Under the pieces are notes generated by a model. It was not told the DNA's origin. It searched no databases and saw only the letters and a list, made by a program, of their open reading frames with translations. From Rufibacter sp. DG15C (GTDB lineage Bacteria; Bacteroidota; Bacteroidia; Cytophagales; Hymenobacteraceae), in assembly GCF_001577755.1 (NCBI RefSeq), contig NZ_CP010776.1, forward strand, positions 3,286,001 through 3,350,000: a stretch of DNA of 64,000 nucleotides, written 5' to 3'. Positions 1-9,200 of the stretch are shown here, in pieces (position 1 is the first letter of the stretch; each line of letters starts with the position of its first letter). Made by a program: the position numbers and the translations under genes.

Positions 1-88
1 ACATGGTTTTTTAATGTTCTAGTCTTCTCTAAACTAGAATTCGCCCGAAAGGTTATACCTTCATGTTCCAAATCCGTTCCTCTGTCAC

Positions 89-1165
89 ATGCCCTTCGTC
101 CTGACCCCCTTTCAGAGAGCCCTACAGTTCAAGTTTGACGCCCGCACCTCGCGCGGGGCTATGCAGACGCACCAGGCCCATTTTATACGGGTGCACCACA
201 CGGATAATCCAGCTAAGCAGGGGTGGGGAGAATGCTCGCCGCTGCCAGGTCTCAGTCCAGATTATTCCGCAGATTTTTTTGAATTGCTGCAAACGCTTTG
301 CCAGCAGTACAATGCCCTGGAAAGTGATTCTTATGAGGATGAAAAAGGGTTTGCCTTCTGGAAGAGTCTAGAGCAGTGGCCTTCTGTGAACTTCGGGTTT
401 GAGACGGCTTTTGTGGACTACATGCGCGGCGGCGATTTTCAGTTGTACCCCAGCGCCTTCGCCCGGTCTGAACAGGGCATCAAAATAAACGGGTTGGTGT
501 GGATGGGCGACCCAGCGTTCATGCGGGAGCAGATTAAGAAGAAGCTGGCGCAAGGATTTACTTGTCTAAAACTAAAGATTGGTGGCTTGGACTTTGCGCA
601 GGAGCTGAGTATTCTGGAAGAAATAAGAAGAGTTGCCAGCCCCGAAGCAATGGAGCTGCGGCTAGACGCCAATGGAGCTTTTGACCCAACTGAAGCACTT
701 TTTAAGTTAGACCAACTGGCCAGGTTTTCCATCCATTCCATTGAACAGCCCATCAGACAAGGACAAGGGAAAGAGATGCGCGAGGTTTGCCAGCACTCGC
801 CCATTCCTGTGGCGCTGGATGAGGAGTTGATTGGCGTGGTAGGCAAGGAGAATCGTTGGGAACTGCTAAAAGCCCTGGAGCCTGCCTACATCATCATCAA
901 ACCTACCTTGGTGGGCGGCCTTACCGCCAGCCGAGAATGGATACAGGTGGCGCAATCCATGCAAGTGGATTGGTGGATGACCTCGGCGCTGGAGTCTAAC
1001 ATTGGGCTCAACGCCATTGCGCAATTTGCCGCCAGCTTCCAAAACCCCTTGCCGCAAGGACTGGGCACGGGACAATTGTACCATAACAACCTGGCTTCAC
1101 CATTAGAAATAAGAGGCGAGGAACTCTGGTACGCCAAAGACAAAGCATGGGAACTGCCTACCTAG
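89..1165 (+). CDS. menC: o-succinylbenzoate synthase
   Basis: The 358-residue product is a member of the enolase superfamily and should dehydrate SHCHC to o-succinylbenzoate in menaquinone biosynthesis in the cytoplasm. The barrel residues are visible in order: KLK at 161-163 (acid-base lysine), metal ligands D193 in LRLDANGAF, E219 in SIEQPI and D244 in VALDEEL, and the second lysine K271 in IIIKPTLVGG. The N-terminal capping domain covers about residues 1-125. The length is usual for the family. The ATG at 89 gives a normal N-terminus. The gene stands alone here; a degenerate copy of the intergenic palindrome begins 6 nt after its stop. Related dipeptide epimerases share this fold, but the ALESNIG and GLGTG segments near the C-terminus favour MenC. 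Confidence 0.9.
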   Translation: MPFVLTPFQRALQFKFDARTSRGAMQTHQAHFIRVHHTDNPAKQGWGECSPLPGLSPDYSADFFELLQTLCQQYNALESDSYEDEKGFAFWKSLEQWPSVNFGFETAFVDYMRGGDFQLYPSAFARSEQGIKINGLVWMGDPAFMREQIKKKLAQGFTCLKLKIGGLDFAQELSILEEIRRVASPEAMELRLDANGAFDPTEALFKLDQLARFSIHSIEQPIRQGQGKEMREVCQHSPIPVALDEELIGVVGKENRWELLKALEPAYIIIKPTLVGGLTASREWIQVAQSMQVDWWMTSALESNIGLNAIAQFAASFQNPLPQGLGTGQLYHNNLASPLEIRGEELWYAKDKAWELPT

Positions 1166-1170
1166 AGATT

Positions 1171-1211
1171 TCCGGTTTTGGCCTGTTTTCCAGAAATTGG
1201 GGTAAAAACGC
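1171..1211. repeat. Intergenic palindrome, copy 1 (degenerate)
   Basis: The left arm CCGGTTTTGGCCTGTTTTCC is close to consensus; the right arm is decayed to GGGGTAAAAACG. It lies just after the menC stop, between menC and the convergent sirtuin gene. Confidence 0.75.
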
Positions 1212-1255
1212 TAAAGCATTGCTTGCTGCATGAATTTTATAATGGCGGTTTTCGC

Positions 1256-1954
1256 CTAAAATTCTAGCAACTGCTGAACCACTTTGGGCACGCCCTCGGT
1301 GGCTTTTTCTTTGAGGATGGTGAGGTTTCTTCTGTGGGACACGGCGGGGGTGTTAGGATCTACCAAGTAAATGGGCGTGTCATGTGGGGCGTAGGAGAGG
1401 AGTCCGGCCGCCGGATACACTTGTAACGAAGTGCCAATCACCAGCAGGTAATCAGCAGTCATGGTTTCTTCTATGGCTTGTTCAATCAAGGGCACCGGCT
1501 CCCCGAACCAGACAATGTTGGGCCGTAACTGGGACCCTTTCTCGCAAAGGTCGCCCAGCTTCAACTCCCAGCCTTCTACCGGATAAATGAGCGATGGGTC
1601 CTGCGTACTACGGTTTTCAAAAAGCTTTCCGTGGAGGTGTAGAATATTTGTGGAGCCGGCGCGCTCGTGCAGATCATCCACGTTCTGGGTGATTATCTGC
1701 ACGTCAAACTTTTCTTCCAGTTTTACCAGAGCCAAGTGGGCGGCGTTGGGTTTTACATCTAAGGCGCTTTTGCGGCGTTGGTTGTAGAAGTCCAGCACCA
1801 GCTCCGGGTTTTTGCGCCACCCTTCCGGTGAGGCCACTTCCATCACGTCATGTCCTTCCCAAAGCCCATCTGCATCCCGGAAGGTGGCCAAACCGCTTTC
1901 GGCGCTGATTCCGGCCCCGGTTAAGACTACTACCTTTTGTTTTTTTAGTGACAT
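1256..1954 (-). CDS. cobB: Sir2-family NAD-dependent protein deacylase (class III)
   Basis: The product is an NAD-dependent lysine deacylase. From the chosen start the NAD-binding GAGISAESGLATFR motif comes near the N-terminus, followed by TQNVDDLHERAG and the catalytic histidine in LHLHGK. A YNQR stretch matches the Y-x-x-R motif that in CobB/SIRT5 binds succinyl or malonyl lysine, so desuccinylase activity is possible. The four zinc-binding cysteines of classical sirtuins are missing; only one cysteine lies in that region. The frame is open upstream to a TTG at 1984, but the ATG at 1954 (MSLKKQKVVV) starts right before the Rossmann strand, and the extension runs into repeat-like DNA, so I use 1954 (232 residues). 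The gene is convergent with menC. Confidence 0.85.
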   Translation of the reverse strand: MSLKKQKVVVLTGAGISAESGLATFRDADGLWEGHDVMEVASPEGWRKNPELVLDFYNQRRKSALDVKPNAAHLALVKLEEKFDVQIITQNVDDLHERAGSTNILHLHGKLFENRSTQDPSLIYPVEGWELKLGDLCEKGSQLRPNIVWFGEPVPLIEQAIEETMTADYLLVIGTSLQVYPAAGLLSYAPHDTPIYLVDPNTPAVSHRRNLTILKEKATEGVPKVVQQLLEF

Positions 1955-1986
1955 AAGACGCATTTTTTTAGACACATGACACAAGG

Positions 1987-2135
1987 TTCAAGACATAAGA
2001 TTATTCTACAAGTAGAGTAAAATACGCAAATATCTACAAAAGGAAGAAGTCCGTTTTTGGCTTGTTTTCTAGAAAACAAGCCAAAAACGGACTTCAATTA
2101 AGATTCAAGTCTTGTGTCTTGAATCTTATGTCTTG
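1987..2135. repeat. Short inverted repeats flanking a palindrome
   Basis: CAAGACATAAGATT at 1989-2002 is found inverted at 2122-2135. Further related words (ACACAAG, TTCAAG, TCTTGTGTCTTGAATC) fill the stretch on both sides. The pair brackets the 50-bp perfect palindrome at 2046-2095, so the region is a nested inverted repeat between the sirtuin and topA genes. Confidence 0.7.
2046..2095. repeat. Intergenic palindrome, copy 2 (perfect 50 bp)
   Basis: This is a perfect palindrome with no unpaired centre: the left half 2046-2070 is the exact reverse complement of 2071-2095. The core is CCGTTTTTGGCTTG, the centre TTTTCTAGAAAA, and the copy-specific outer arms are GAAGT and ACTTC. It lies downstream of topA and upstream of the sirtuin gene. 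Confidence 0.95.
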
Positions 2136-2148
2136 CGTCTATCCTAAA

Positions 2149-4602
2149 CTAGCTGGCTTTCTTTTTGGGAGCAGCCTTTTTAGCGGTGGTACCGGTGGCC
2201 TTTTTAGCTGATGCTTTCTTAGCTGCGGGTTTTTTGGCGGCAGTTTTCTTAGGGGCGTCGGCTTTTTCAGCGGGTTCAGCTTTTTTCTTAAAGCCGCCAC
2301 GGGCTGGTTTATCTGGGGTGTTGGCCGCCAGTTCCAGGCATTGCTCTAAGGTGAGCTCGGCTGGTTCCTGTCCTTTCGGGATTTTGACGTTCTTCTTGCC
2401 CACCACAATGTATGGACCAAAGCGTCCGTTCAAGACGGTTACTTCTGGGTTTTCCGGGAAGGTCTTGATCATCTTCTCGGCGTCTGCCTTGCGCTTGGCC
2501 TCAATCAGTTCAATGGCCTCAGCCTCAGAAATTAGTAGCGGATCAATGGTTTTAGGTAATGAATAGAACTTGCTATTGTGCTGAATATAAGGCCCAAAAC
2601 GTCCAATAGCAGCTTTCATATCCTTGCCTTCGTACTCACCCACCACCCTTGGCAATTTGAACAATTCCTGGGCTTGCTCCACAGTAATGGACTCCAGGAA
2701 CATACCTTTTCTTAAGCTGGCGTACACGGGCTTCTCACCGGTCTCTTCGTTCTCTTCGCCCAACTGCACATATGGCCCGAAGCGACCTAACTTGGCCACC
2801 ATCATCTTGCCGGAGATTGGATCCAAGCCTAGTTCACGGGCACCGCTCACGCTGGCGCGCTCAATGTCTGCACTGGCCTCAATGGTTCCATGGAAACTGG
2901 AGTAGAAGACATCTAACATCTTGTCCCATTCTTTGTTACCCATGGCAATCTGGTCAAACTCTTCCTCTACTTTAGCCGTGAAGGAATAGTCAATGATGCT
3001 GGGGAAGTGAGCCACTAAAAAGTCAGTCACCACCATGGCGATGTCTGTGGGGAAGAGTTTGGCTTTCTCGGCGCCGGCCATCTCTGTTTTGGTCAGGGCT
3101 TGGATTTCGCCGTTTTCCAAAGACAGGATTTGGTACGGCCGTTCCTTGCCTTCTCTGTTGTCTTTTTCTACGTAGCCGCGTTTCTGGATGGTAGAGATAG
3201 TAGGGGCGTAAGTGGATGGTCTACCAATGCCCATTTCTTCTAGTTTCTTTACCAAGCTGGCCTCTGTGTAGCGCGGCGCAGGACGGCTATAACGCTCAGT
3301 AGCTTGAAGGCGTTGTAAGTTCAAAGTTTGGCCTTCTTTCAATGGTGGAAGCATGCCTTGGGTTTCCTCGTCGCTCAATTCTTCGTCATCCGTAGACTCA
3401 GCGTACACTTTCAGGAATCCTTCAAACTTCACTACCTCACCCGTAGCTACCAGTTTCTCTGGCTGACCAGAGATAGAAATAACCGCAGTAGTTTTCTCAA
3501 TCTCTGCATCGGCCATCTGTGAGGCGATGGCGCGTTTTCTGATCAAGTCATACAGACGCTGCTCGTTTCGGTCATCGCTGGCTTTTAATGCGGCGAAGTC
3601 CGTAGGCCTGATGGATTCGTGGGCTTCTTGCGCCGACTTAGATTTGGTTTTGTATTGTCTGGTTTTGACGAAGTTGTCGCCAAAGCTGCGGGCAATCTCG
3701 GCAGCGGCGGCAGCCATGGCATCCTGTGACAGGTTCACGGAGTCGGTACGCATGTAGGAGATCTTACCGGCTTCGTACAGGCGTTGGGCCACTTGCATGG
3801 TCTGGGCCACGGAGAAATATAGCTTTCGGCTGGCCTCTTGTTGCAGGGTAGACGTAGTAAACGGCGCGGCTGGGCTGCGCTTGGTGGGTTTCTTTTCTAG
3901 ACTATCAATGGTGTAAGACGCGCCAATGTTGCGTTTCAGGAAGTCTTCGGCTTGCTCACGGGTTTTAAAGCGTGTGTTCAGTTCGGCCTCCAGGCGTTTG
4001 CCAGAAACGTCAAAAATAGCCACCACTTTAAACGCCGACTCAGATTTGAAGCGCTCAATTTCCCGTTCGCGCTCCACTACAAAACGCACGGCTACGGATT
4101 GTACCCGTCCCGCTGATAGGCCTGTCTTTATCTTTTTCCAAAGCACCGGAGACAGCTCAAAGCCTACCAGACGGTCCAGCACGCGTCTTGCCTGTTGGGC
4201 GTTTACCAGGTTAATGTCAATGGTGCGCGGGTTGTCAATGGCGTTGAGGATGGCGTTCTTAGTAATCTCCCGGAAGACGATGCGGCGCGTTTTGGCCTCG
4301 TTCAGGTTTAGGGCCTCAGATAAGTGCCATGAAATGGCCTCTCCCTCGCGGTCCTCATCTGATGCCAACCACACCACTTCGGCCTCCTTGGCAAGCTTTT
4401 TAAGGCTGGCAATCACCTCACGCTTGTCCGCAGACACCACGTAGGTGGGTTTGAAGCCGTTCTTAATGTCTATTGCATTGTTGTCCTTGGGGAGGTCCCG
4501 CACGTGCCCGAAGCTAGATTTCACGATAAAATCTTTGCCCAGGTACCCTTCAATGGTCTTGGCCTTGGCTGGGGACTCCACAATTACTAAGTTCTTTATC
4601 AT
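2149..4602 (-). CDS. topA: DNA topoisomerase I (type IA)
   Basis: The product relaxes negatively supercoiled DNA through a 5'-phosphotyrosine intermediate. The TOPRIM domain starts at once (VIVESPAKAKTI, then DEDREGE with the metal-binding acids), and the active-site tyrosine sits in ISYMRTDSVNL, residue 283 from the start used here. The C-terminus has three GRFGPY repeats in place of cysteine zinc fingers, then a lysine- and alanine-rich tail of about 50 residues (repeated AAKKPAAKKA-type words) that looks like a histone H1-type DNA-binding tail. The frame continues upstream to a codon at 4629, but the ATG at 4602 (MIKNLVIVES) fits the family; it gives 817 residues. The gene is divergent from the SixA-like gene. 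Confidence 0.95.
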   Translation of the reverse strand: MIKNLVIVESPAKAKTIEGYLGKDFIVKSSFGHVRDLPKDNNAIDIKNGFKPTYVVSADKREVIASLKKLAKEAEVVWLASDEDREGEAISWHLSEALNLNEAKTRRIVFREITKNAILNAIDNPRTIDINLVNAQQARRVLDRLVGFELSPVLWKKIKTGLSAGRVQSVAVRFVVEREREIERFKSESAFKVVAIFDVSGKRLEAELNTRFKTREQAEDFLKRNIGASYTIDSLEKKPTKRSPAAPFTTSTLQQEASRKLYFSVAQTMQVAQRLYEAGKISYMRTDSVNLSQDAMAAAAAEIARSFGDNFVKTRQYKTKSKSAQEAHESIRPTDFAALKASDDRNEQRLYDLIRKRAIASQMADAEIEKTTAVISISGQPEKLVATGEVVKFEGFLKVYAESTDDEELSDEETQGMLPPLKEGQTLNLQRLQATERYSRPAPRYTEASLVKKLEEMGIGRPSTYAPTISTIQKRGYVEKDNREGKERPYQILSLENGEIQALTKTEMAGAEKAKLFPTDIAMVVTDFLVAHFPSIIDYSFTAKVEEEFDQIAMGNKEWDKMLDVFYSSFHGTIEASADIERASVSGARELGLDPISGKMMVAKLGRFGPYVQLGEENEETGEKPVYASLRKGMFLESITVEQAQELFKLPRVVGEYEGKDMKAAIGRFGPYIQHNSKFYSLPKTIDPLLISEAEAIELIEAKRKADAEKMIKTFPENPEVTVLNGRFGPYIVVGKKNVKIPKGQEPAELTLEQCLELAANTPDKPARGGFKKKAEPAEKADAPKKTAAKKPAAKKASAKKATGTTAKKAAPKKKAS

Positions 4603-4757
4603 ATATAGAAGGAGGTGGGCGGGGCCCAAAAATTTTTCAAAGATGACGTAAAATTCTGAGACAATGCAAGCGCTACCGGGTAAGTAGCTTGTTAGAAGAG
4701 CGCAAAACCATATACCTTAGGGCAGTAAAAAAGTTTTTAACGCAAAATTTAGGCGCT

Positions 4758-5249
4758 ATGAAACATCTTTTGTTAATGAGGCACGCTACAACGCTGGAAA
4801 AAGTTCCGGGCCAGACAGACCTGGAGCGTGAACTCACCCCGCTAGGCCATAGCCAGGCTGTCACGGCAGGACTCTGGCTAAAAGAGAAAAAGCTGGTGCC
4901 AGACTTGATTCTCTGCAGTCCGGCGGTACGTACGCAATCTACCCTGGCTGGGGTTTTAGCGGGGCTGGGCGTATCTGTACCTGTGCAGACAGAAAAAGAT
5001 ATTTACCATGGGGATGAAGAAGATTTAATGCACCTTTTAGAAACCGTAGATGCCTCTGTGCAGACTCTATTATATATAGGGCATAATCCTACCATTGGGT
5101 ATTTTGCCAATGCGCTTACACAAAGAAGAGTTAGTTTCTCACCAGCCACCATCCTGGATTTGGTCCCGAAAGAAGAAGATGCCACTGGTAAGGCGACAAG
5201 CACCTTTCATCTACAGGAAAGGTTCATAGCCCCAGTAGATTCATTTTAG
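4758..5249 (+). CDS. SixA-like histidine phosphatase family protein
   Basis: The 163-residue product belongs to the phosphoglycerate mutase-like histidine phosphatase superfamily, SixA branch, which in E. coli removes phosphate from phosphohistidine on phosphotransfer proteins. The start LLLMRHATT carries the catalytic RH pair, and the second histidine is in LLYIGHNPTIG. The frame opens earlier at a TTG (4689), but the ATG at 4758 puts the RH motif at the usual position. Its stop codon (5247-5249) lies inside the left arm of a palindrome copy. The substrate is not known; a role on a phosphorelay protein is inference. Confidence 0.8.
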   Translation: MKHLLLMRHATTLEKVPGQTDLERELTPLGHSQAVTAGLWLKEKKLVPDLILCSPAVRTQSTLAGVLAGLGVSVPVQTEKDIYHGDEEDLMHLLETVDASVQTLLYIGHNPTIGYFANALTQRRVSFSPATILDLVPKEEDATGKATSTFHLQERFIAPVDSF

Positions 5250-5279
5250 GGCTATTTTCTAGAAAACAGGCTAAAAACG
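5245..5279. repeat. Intergenic palindrome, copy 3
   Basis: TTTTAGGGCTATTTTCT / AGAAAACAGGCTAAAAACG forms the arms. The left arm contains the TAG stop of the SixA-like gene. Confidence 0.85.
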
Positions 5280-5356
5280 AATTTAAACGGCATTTTAATT
5301 TGTAGCTTTAACCCGTTTCAACGGCAGAAAAATAAATTTCAGTTTTCGTGTAACCT

Positions 5357-6106
5357 ATGGCAACAACTATCGTATCGGTCATCAACCAAAAGGGGGGTAC
5401 TGGCAAAACCACTACTACCATTAATCTGGGAAGCGCGCTCCAAAAGCTAGGAAAGCGGGTGCTGTTGATCGATTTAGACCCACAAGCCAACTTATCTTAC
5501 TCCCTGGGCATTACAGAACCTGAGCGTACTTTAGCAGATGTATTCACCGGCCAGCACAGCTTGTCAGACATTCTGCAAGAATGCGGCGGCCTGCAAGTGG
5601 CGCCTGGTACCAATGACCTGGTAGACGTGGAGATATCTTTGGTAGGACAGGAGAGCCGCGAGGAGTTTCTGCAGAGCATGTTACAAGAAGCCAAGGGGTT
5701 TGACTACATCTTGATAGATTGTCCGCCTTCGCTGTCCTTGTTGACGGTCAATGCGCTTACAGCTTCACATGAGGTGATCATTCCTTTGCAGATGGAGGTG
5801 TTGACGCTGCAGGGCCTTGGTCAGATCCTGAACACGGTAAAGCAGATTAAATCCACGCTCAACCCCAAACTAAAGGTGAAAGGCATAGTGGTGGTTATGT
5901 ATGACAAACGCCGCAAGCTGAGCCTAGAGATAGAAGAGTACCTGCAGGAAAACGTGGAGGAGCGTATTTTTGACCAGCGCATCAGGCTAAATGTAAAGCT
6001 TGCTGAAGCACCTTCTTTTGGGAAGAGTGTGATAGAATATGACCCGGCTTCTAATGGAGCCAAAGATTATTTAGGACTAGCCAAAGAATACTTGGCTGCT
6101 AAATAA
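5357..6106 (+). CDS. ParA-family ATPase
   Basis: The 249-residue product is a deviant Walker ATPase of the ParA/Soj/MinD group. The motif QKGGTGKTTTTINLG at about 10-24 carries the signature lysine, followed by LLIDLDPQANLSYSLG and ILIDCPPSLSLLTVNAL. Such proteins pattern cargo over the nucleoid. No ParB partner is visible in the window; instead the next gene, 120 nt downstream on the same strand, is the giant chemoreceptor. ParA homologues (ParC, PpfA) position chemoreceptor arrays in other bacteria, so a role in placing this array is possible. It could equally be the chromosomal Soj, whose spo0J/parB may lie elsewhere. Confidence 0.9.
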   Translation: MATTIVSVINQKGGTGKTTTTINLGSALQKLGKRVLLIDLDPQANLSYSLGITEPERTLADVFTGQHSLSDILQECGGLQVAPGTNDLVDVEISLVGQESREEFLQSMLQEAKGFDYILIDCPPSLSLLTVNALTASHEVIIPLQMEVLTLQGLGQILNTVKQIKSTLNPKLKVKGIVVVMYDKRRKLSLEIEEYLQENVEERIFDQRIRLNVKLAEAPSFGKSVIEYDPASNGAKDYLGLAKEYLAAK

Positions 6107-6226
6107 GGGTTCTTCTTAACTCTATTTTATTAGTATATTGCATAGCCTATTTTTAAAGGCAGATAAACCATTGCGTGGCAAAACCATTGCCTTGGCATGT
6201 AACAACGCTCTACAATCACATATACA

Positions 6227-9200
6227 ATGGCTTTAGGTAAAAACTTAAAACTCAATAAGGACAAGTTGATTGGGAAGTCAGAAGCTGAGAAACCTGCGGC
6301 CCAGCCGGTAGAGGCTCCAGCACAAACAACCGTAGAAGAGACCCCTGTGGCAGCGCAGGCAGAGGAGCCAACTCCCGCCGCAGTAGATGCCAATGTTTCT
6401 GAAAACGGTATGAATGACGCTCCCCAAGCAGACTCAGGTGCAGGAGATGAAGAGGCAGAGAGGATTGATGAGATTCCTTTATTGGCAGTGCCGTTAGTGC
6501 AAGCGGACCAGGCCAGACGTAGCAATACGCCCAGGCTGCAGTACCAATTGCAAGACAATGATTACATCAATGAGCAGTTGAACCGCGTTCTCTACGCGCT
6601 AGACGCGTTTAAGAAAGGTGACGTTTCTGTAAGGTTAACCAAGCAGAACAATGACATCTTCTCTGAGATAGCCGAAGCCTACAACTCCATGGTGGAGATG
6701 ATTGGTGGGGTAGGAGGCGAGGTATCCCGTATCTCCAAAGTTGCCGGGGTAGAAGGTAACCTGAAAGCCCGTGCCTCTGCTGAGAACGCCTCTGGTTTCT
6801 GGAAGGACATGATCAACAATATCAACGGCTTGGTGGACTCCATCGCCGTTCCGGTATTGGAGGTAGGCAAGGTATTGAAGAACATCTCTAGGGGTAACCT
6901 AGATGAGACATTCCAGATTCCTGTGTCTGGTGACTTCAAGGTCATGGCCGAAACCATCAACCGTACCATTGACAACCTAAACCTATTTGCCGGTGAGGTA
7001 ACCCGTGTGGCCCTTGAAGTGGGTACTGAAGGTAGATTGGGTGGACAAGCCTCCGTGCCAAACGTTGCCGGAATCTGGAAAGAGCTGACTGACAATGTAA
7101 ACGCGATGGCGTCTAACCTTACCTCTCAGGTACGGGACATTGCCAAGGTAACCACTGCGGTTGCACAGGGTAACCTAACCCAGAAAGTAACCGTGGACCT
7201 GAAAGGCGAAATGTTGCAGCTGAAGGAGAACATCAACCAAATGGTGGACTCACTCAACATCTTCGGGGATGAAGTAACCAGAGTGGCCCGTGAAGTAGGT
7301 ACCGAGGGTAAACTAGGCGGTCAGGCCCGTGTACCAAATGTAGGCGGTACCTGGAAAGAACTAACAGACAACGTGAATACCATGGCTAGCAATTTGACTA
7401 GCCAGCTGCGTGATATAGCCAATGTTGCCACCGCTGTTGCAAAGGGTGACTTGAGCCAAAAGATTACCGTTAACGTGCGTGGTGAGATTGCTGACCTGAA
7501 AGACATCATCAACCAGATGGTGGATTCACTCAACATCTTTGCGGACGAGGTAACCCGTGTTGCTCGTGAAGTGGGTACCGAAGGTAAGCTGGGCGGACAA
7601 GCAAGCGTGCCAAACGTAGGTGGTACCTGGAAGGAGTTGACGGACAACGTGAACACCATGGCCGGTAACTTGACCCTGCAGGTACGTGACATTGCCAACG
7701 TAGCAACTGCGGTAGCAAAAGGTGACTTGAGCCAGAAAATCACCGTGAATGTACGTGGTGAGTTAGCTGAGCTGAAGGACAACCTGAACCAGATGGTGGA
7801 CAGCCTTAACATCTTCGCCGATGAGGTAACCCGTGTGGCAAGAGAGGTAGGCACCGAGGGTATTCTAGGGGGTCAGGCCAACGTACCAAACGTAGCCGGT
7901 ACTTGGAAAGCCCTAACTGACAATGTTAATTACATGGCGTCAAACTTGACGCTGCAAGTACGTGATATAGCCAATGTTGCCACCGCGGTAGCAAAAGGTG
8001 ACCTAAGCCAGAAGATGACGGTTGATGTAAAAGGAGAAATCCTGGAGCTGAAGGACAACCTGAACCAAATGGTGGATTCACTCAACATCTTCGCGGATGA
8101 GGTAACCAGAGTGGCCCGCGAAGTGGGTACCGAGGGTATTTTGGGTGGACAAGCAAATGTTCCGAATGTGGGCGGTGTATGGAAAGACCTCACAGACAAT
8201 GTGAATTCCATGGCCTCCAACCTAACGCTTCAGGTACGCGACATTGCGAATGTTGCAACGGCTGTGGCAAAGGGTGACCTGAGCCAGAAGATGACGGTGA
8301 ATGTACAAGGTGAGATTCTTCAACTGAAGGATATCCTAAACCAAATGGTGGACTCCCTGAATACGTTTGCTGGTGAGGTAACCCGGGTGGCGCTTGAAGT
8401 AGGAACCGAAGGAATCTTAGGTGGCCAAGCCAACGTGCCAAACGTGGCCGGAACCTGGAAAGCGTTGACCGACAACGTAAACTCCATGGCATCCAACCTT
8501 ACGCTGCAAGTACGCGACATCGCCAACGTGGCGACCGCCGTAGCCAAAGGGGATTTGAGCCAGAAGATGACGGTGAACGTGAAGGGCGAAATCCTGGAGC
8601 TGAAGAATATCCTGAACCAGATGGTAGACAGCCTTAACATCTTCGCGGGTGAGGTAACTCGTGTGGCGTTGGAGGTAGGTACCGAGGGTAAATTGGGTGG
8701 CCAGGCATCAGTTCCAAATGTGGGCGGTGTATGGAAAGACTTAACGGATAACGTGAACTACATGGCCTCTAACCTGACCCATCAGGTACGGGACATTGCC
8801 AACGTAGCAACCGCCGTAGCAAAAGGAGATTTGGGTCAGAAAATGACCGTTGAGGTAAGAGGCGAAATCCTTGAACTGAAGAACATCCTGAACCAAATGG
8901 TGGATTCACTTAACGTGTTTGCCGGGGAAGTAACCCGCGTGGCGTTGGAAGTGGGTACTGAAGGAAAATTAGGTGGACAAGCCAGTGTGCCAAATGTAGG
9001 TGGTGTTTGGAAAGATCTCACTGACAATGTAAACTACATGGCCTCTAACCTGACGTTGCAAGTGCGTGACATCGCCAACGTAGCGACCGCCGTAGCCAAA
9101 GGGGATTTGAGCCAGAAGATGACCGTGAACGTGAAGGGTGAGATTCTTGAACTCAAGAATATCCTGAACCAGATGGTGGACTCCCTAAACGTATTTGGTG

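Noticed and set aside
2165-2566. Hydrophobic frame of 133 codons opposite the topA C-terminus
   Set aside because: It is the complement of the Lys/Ala-rich tail codons; Ala/Phe/Leu richness is a by-product of the opposite strand.
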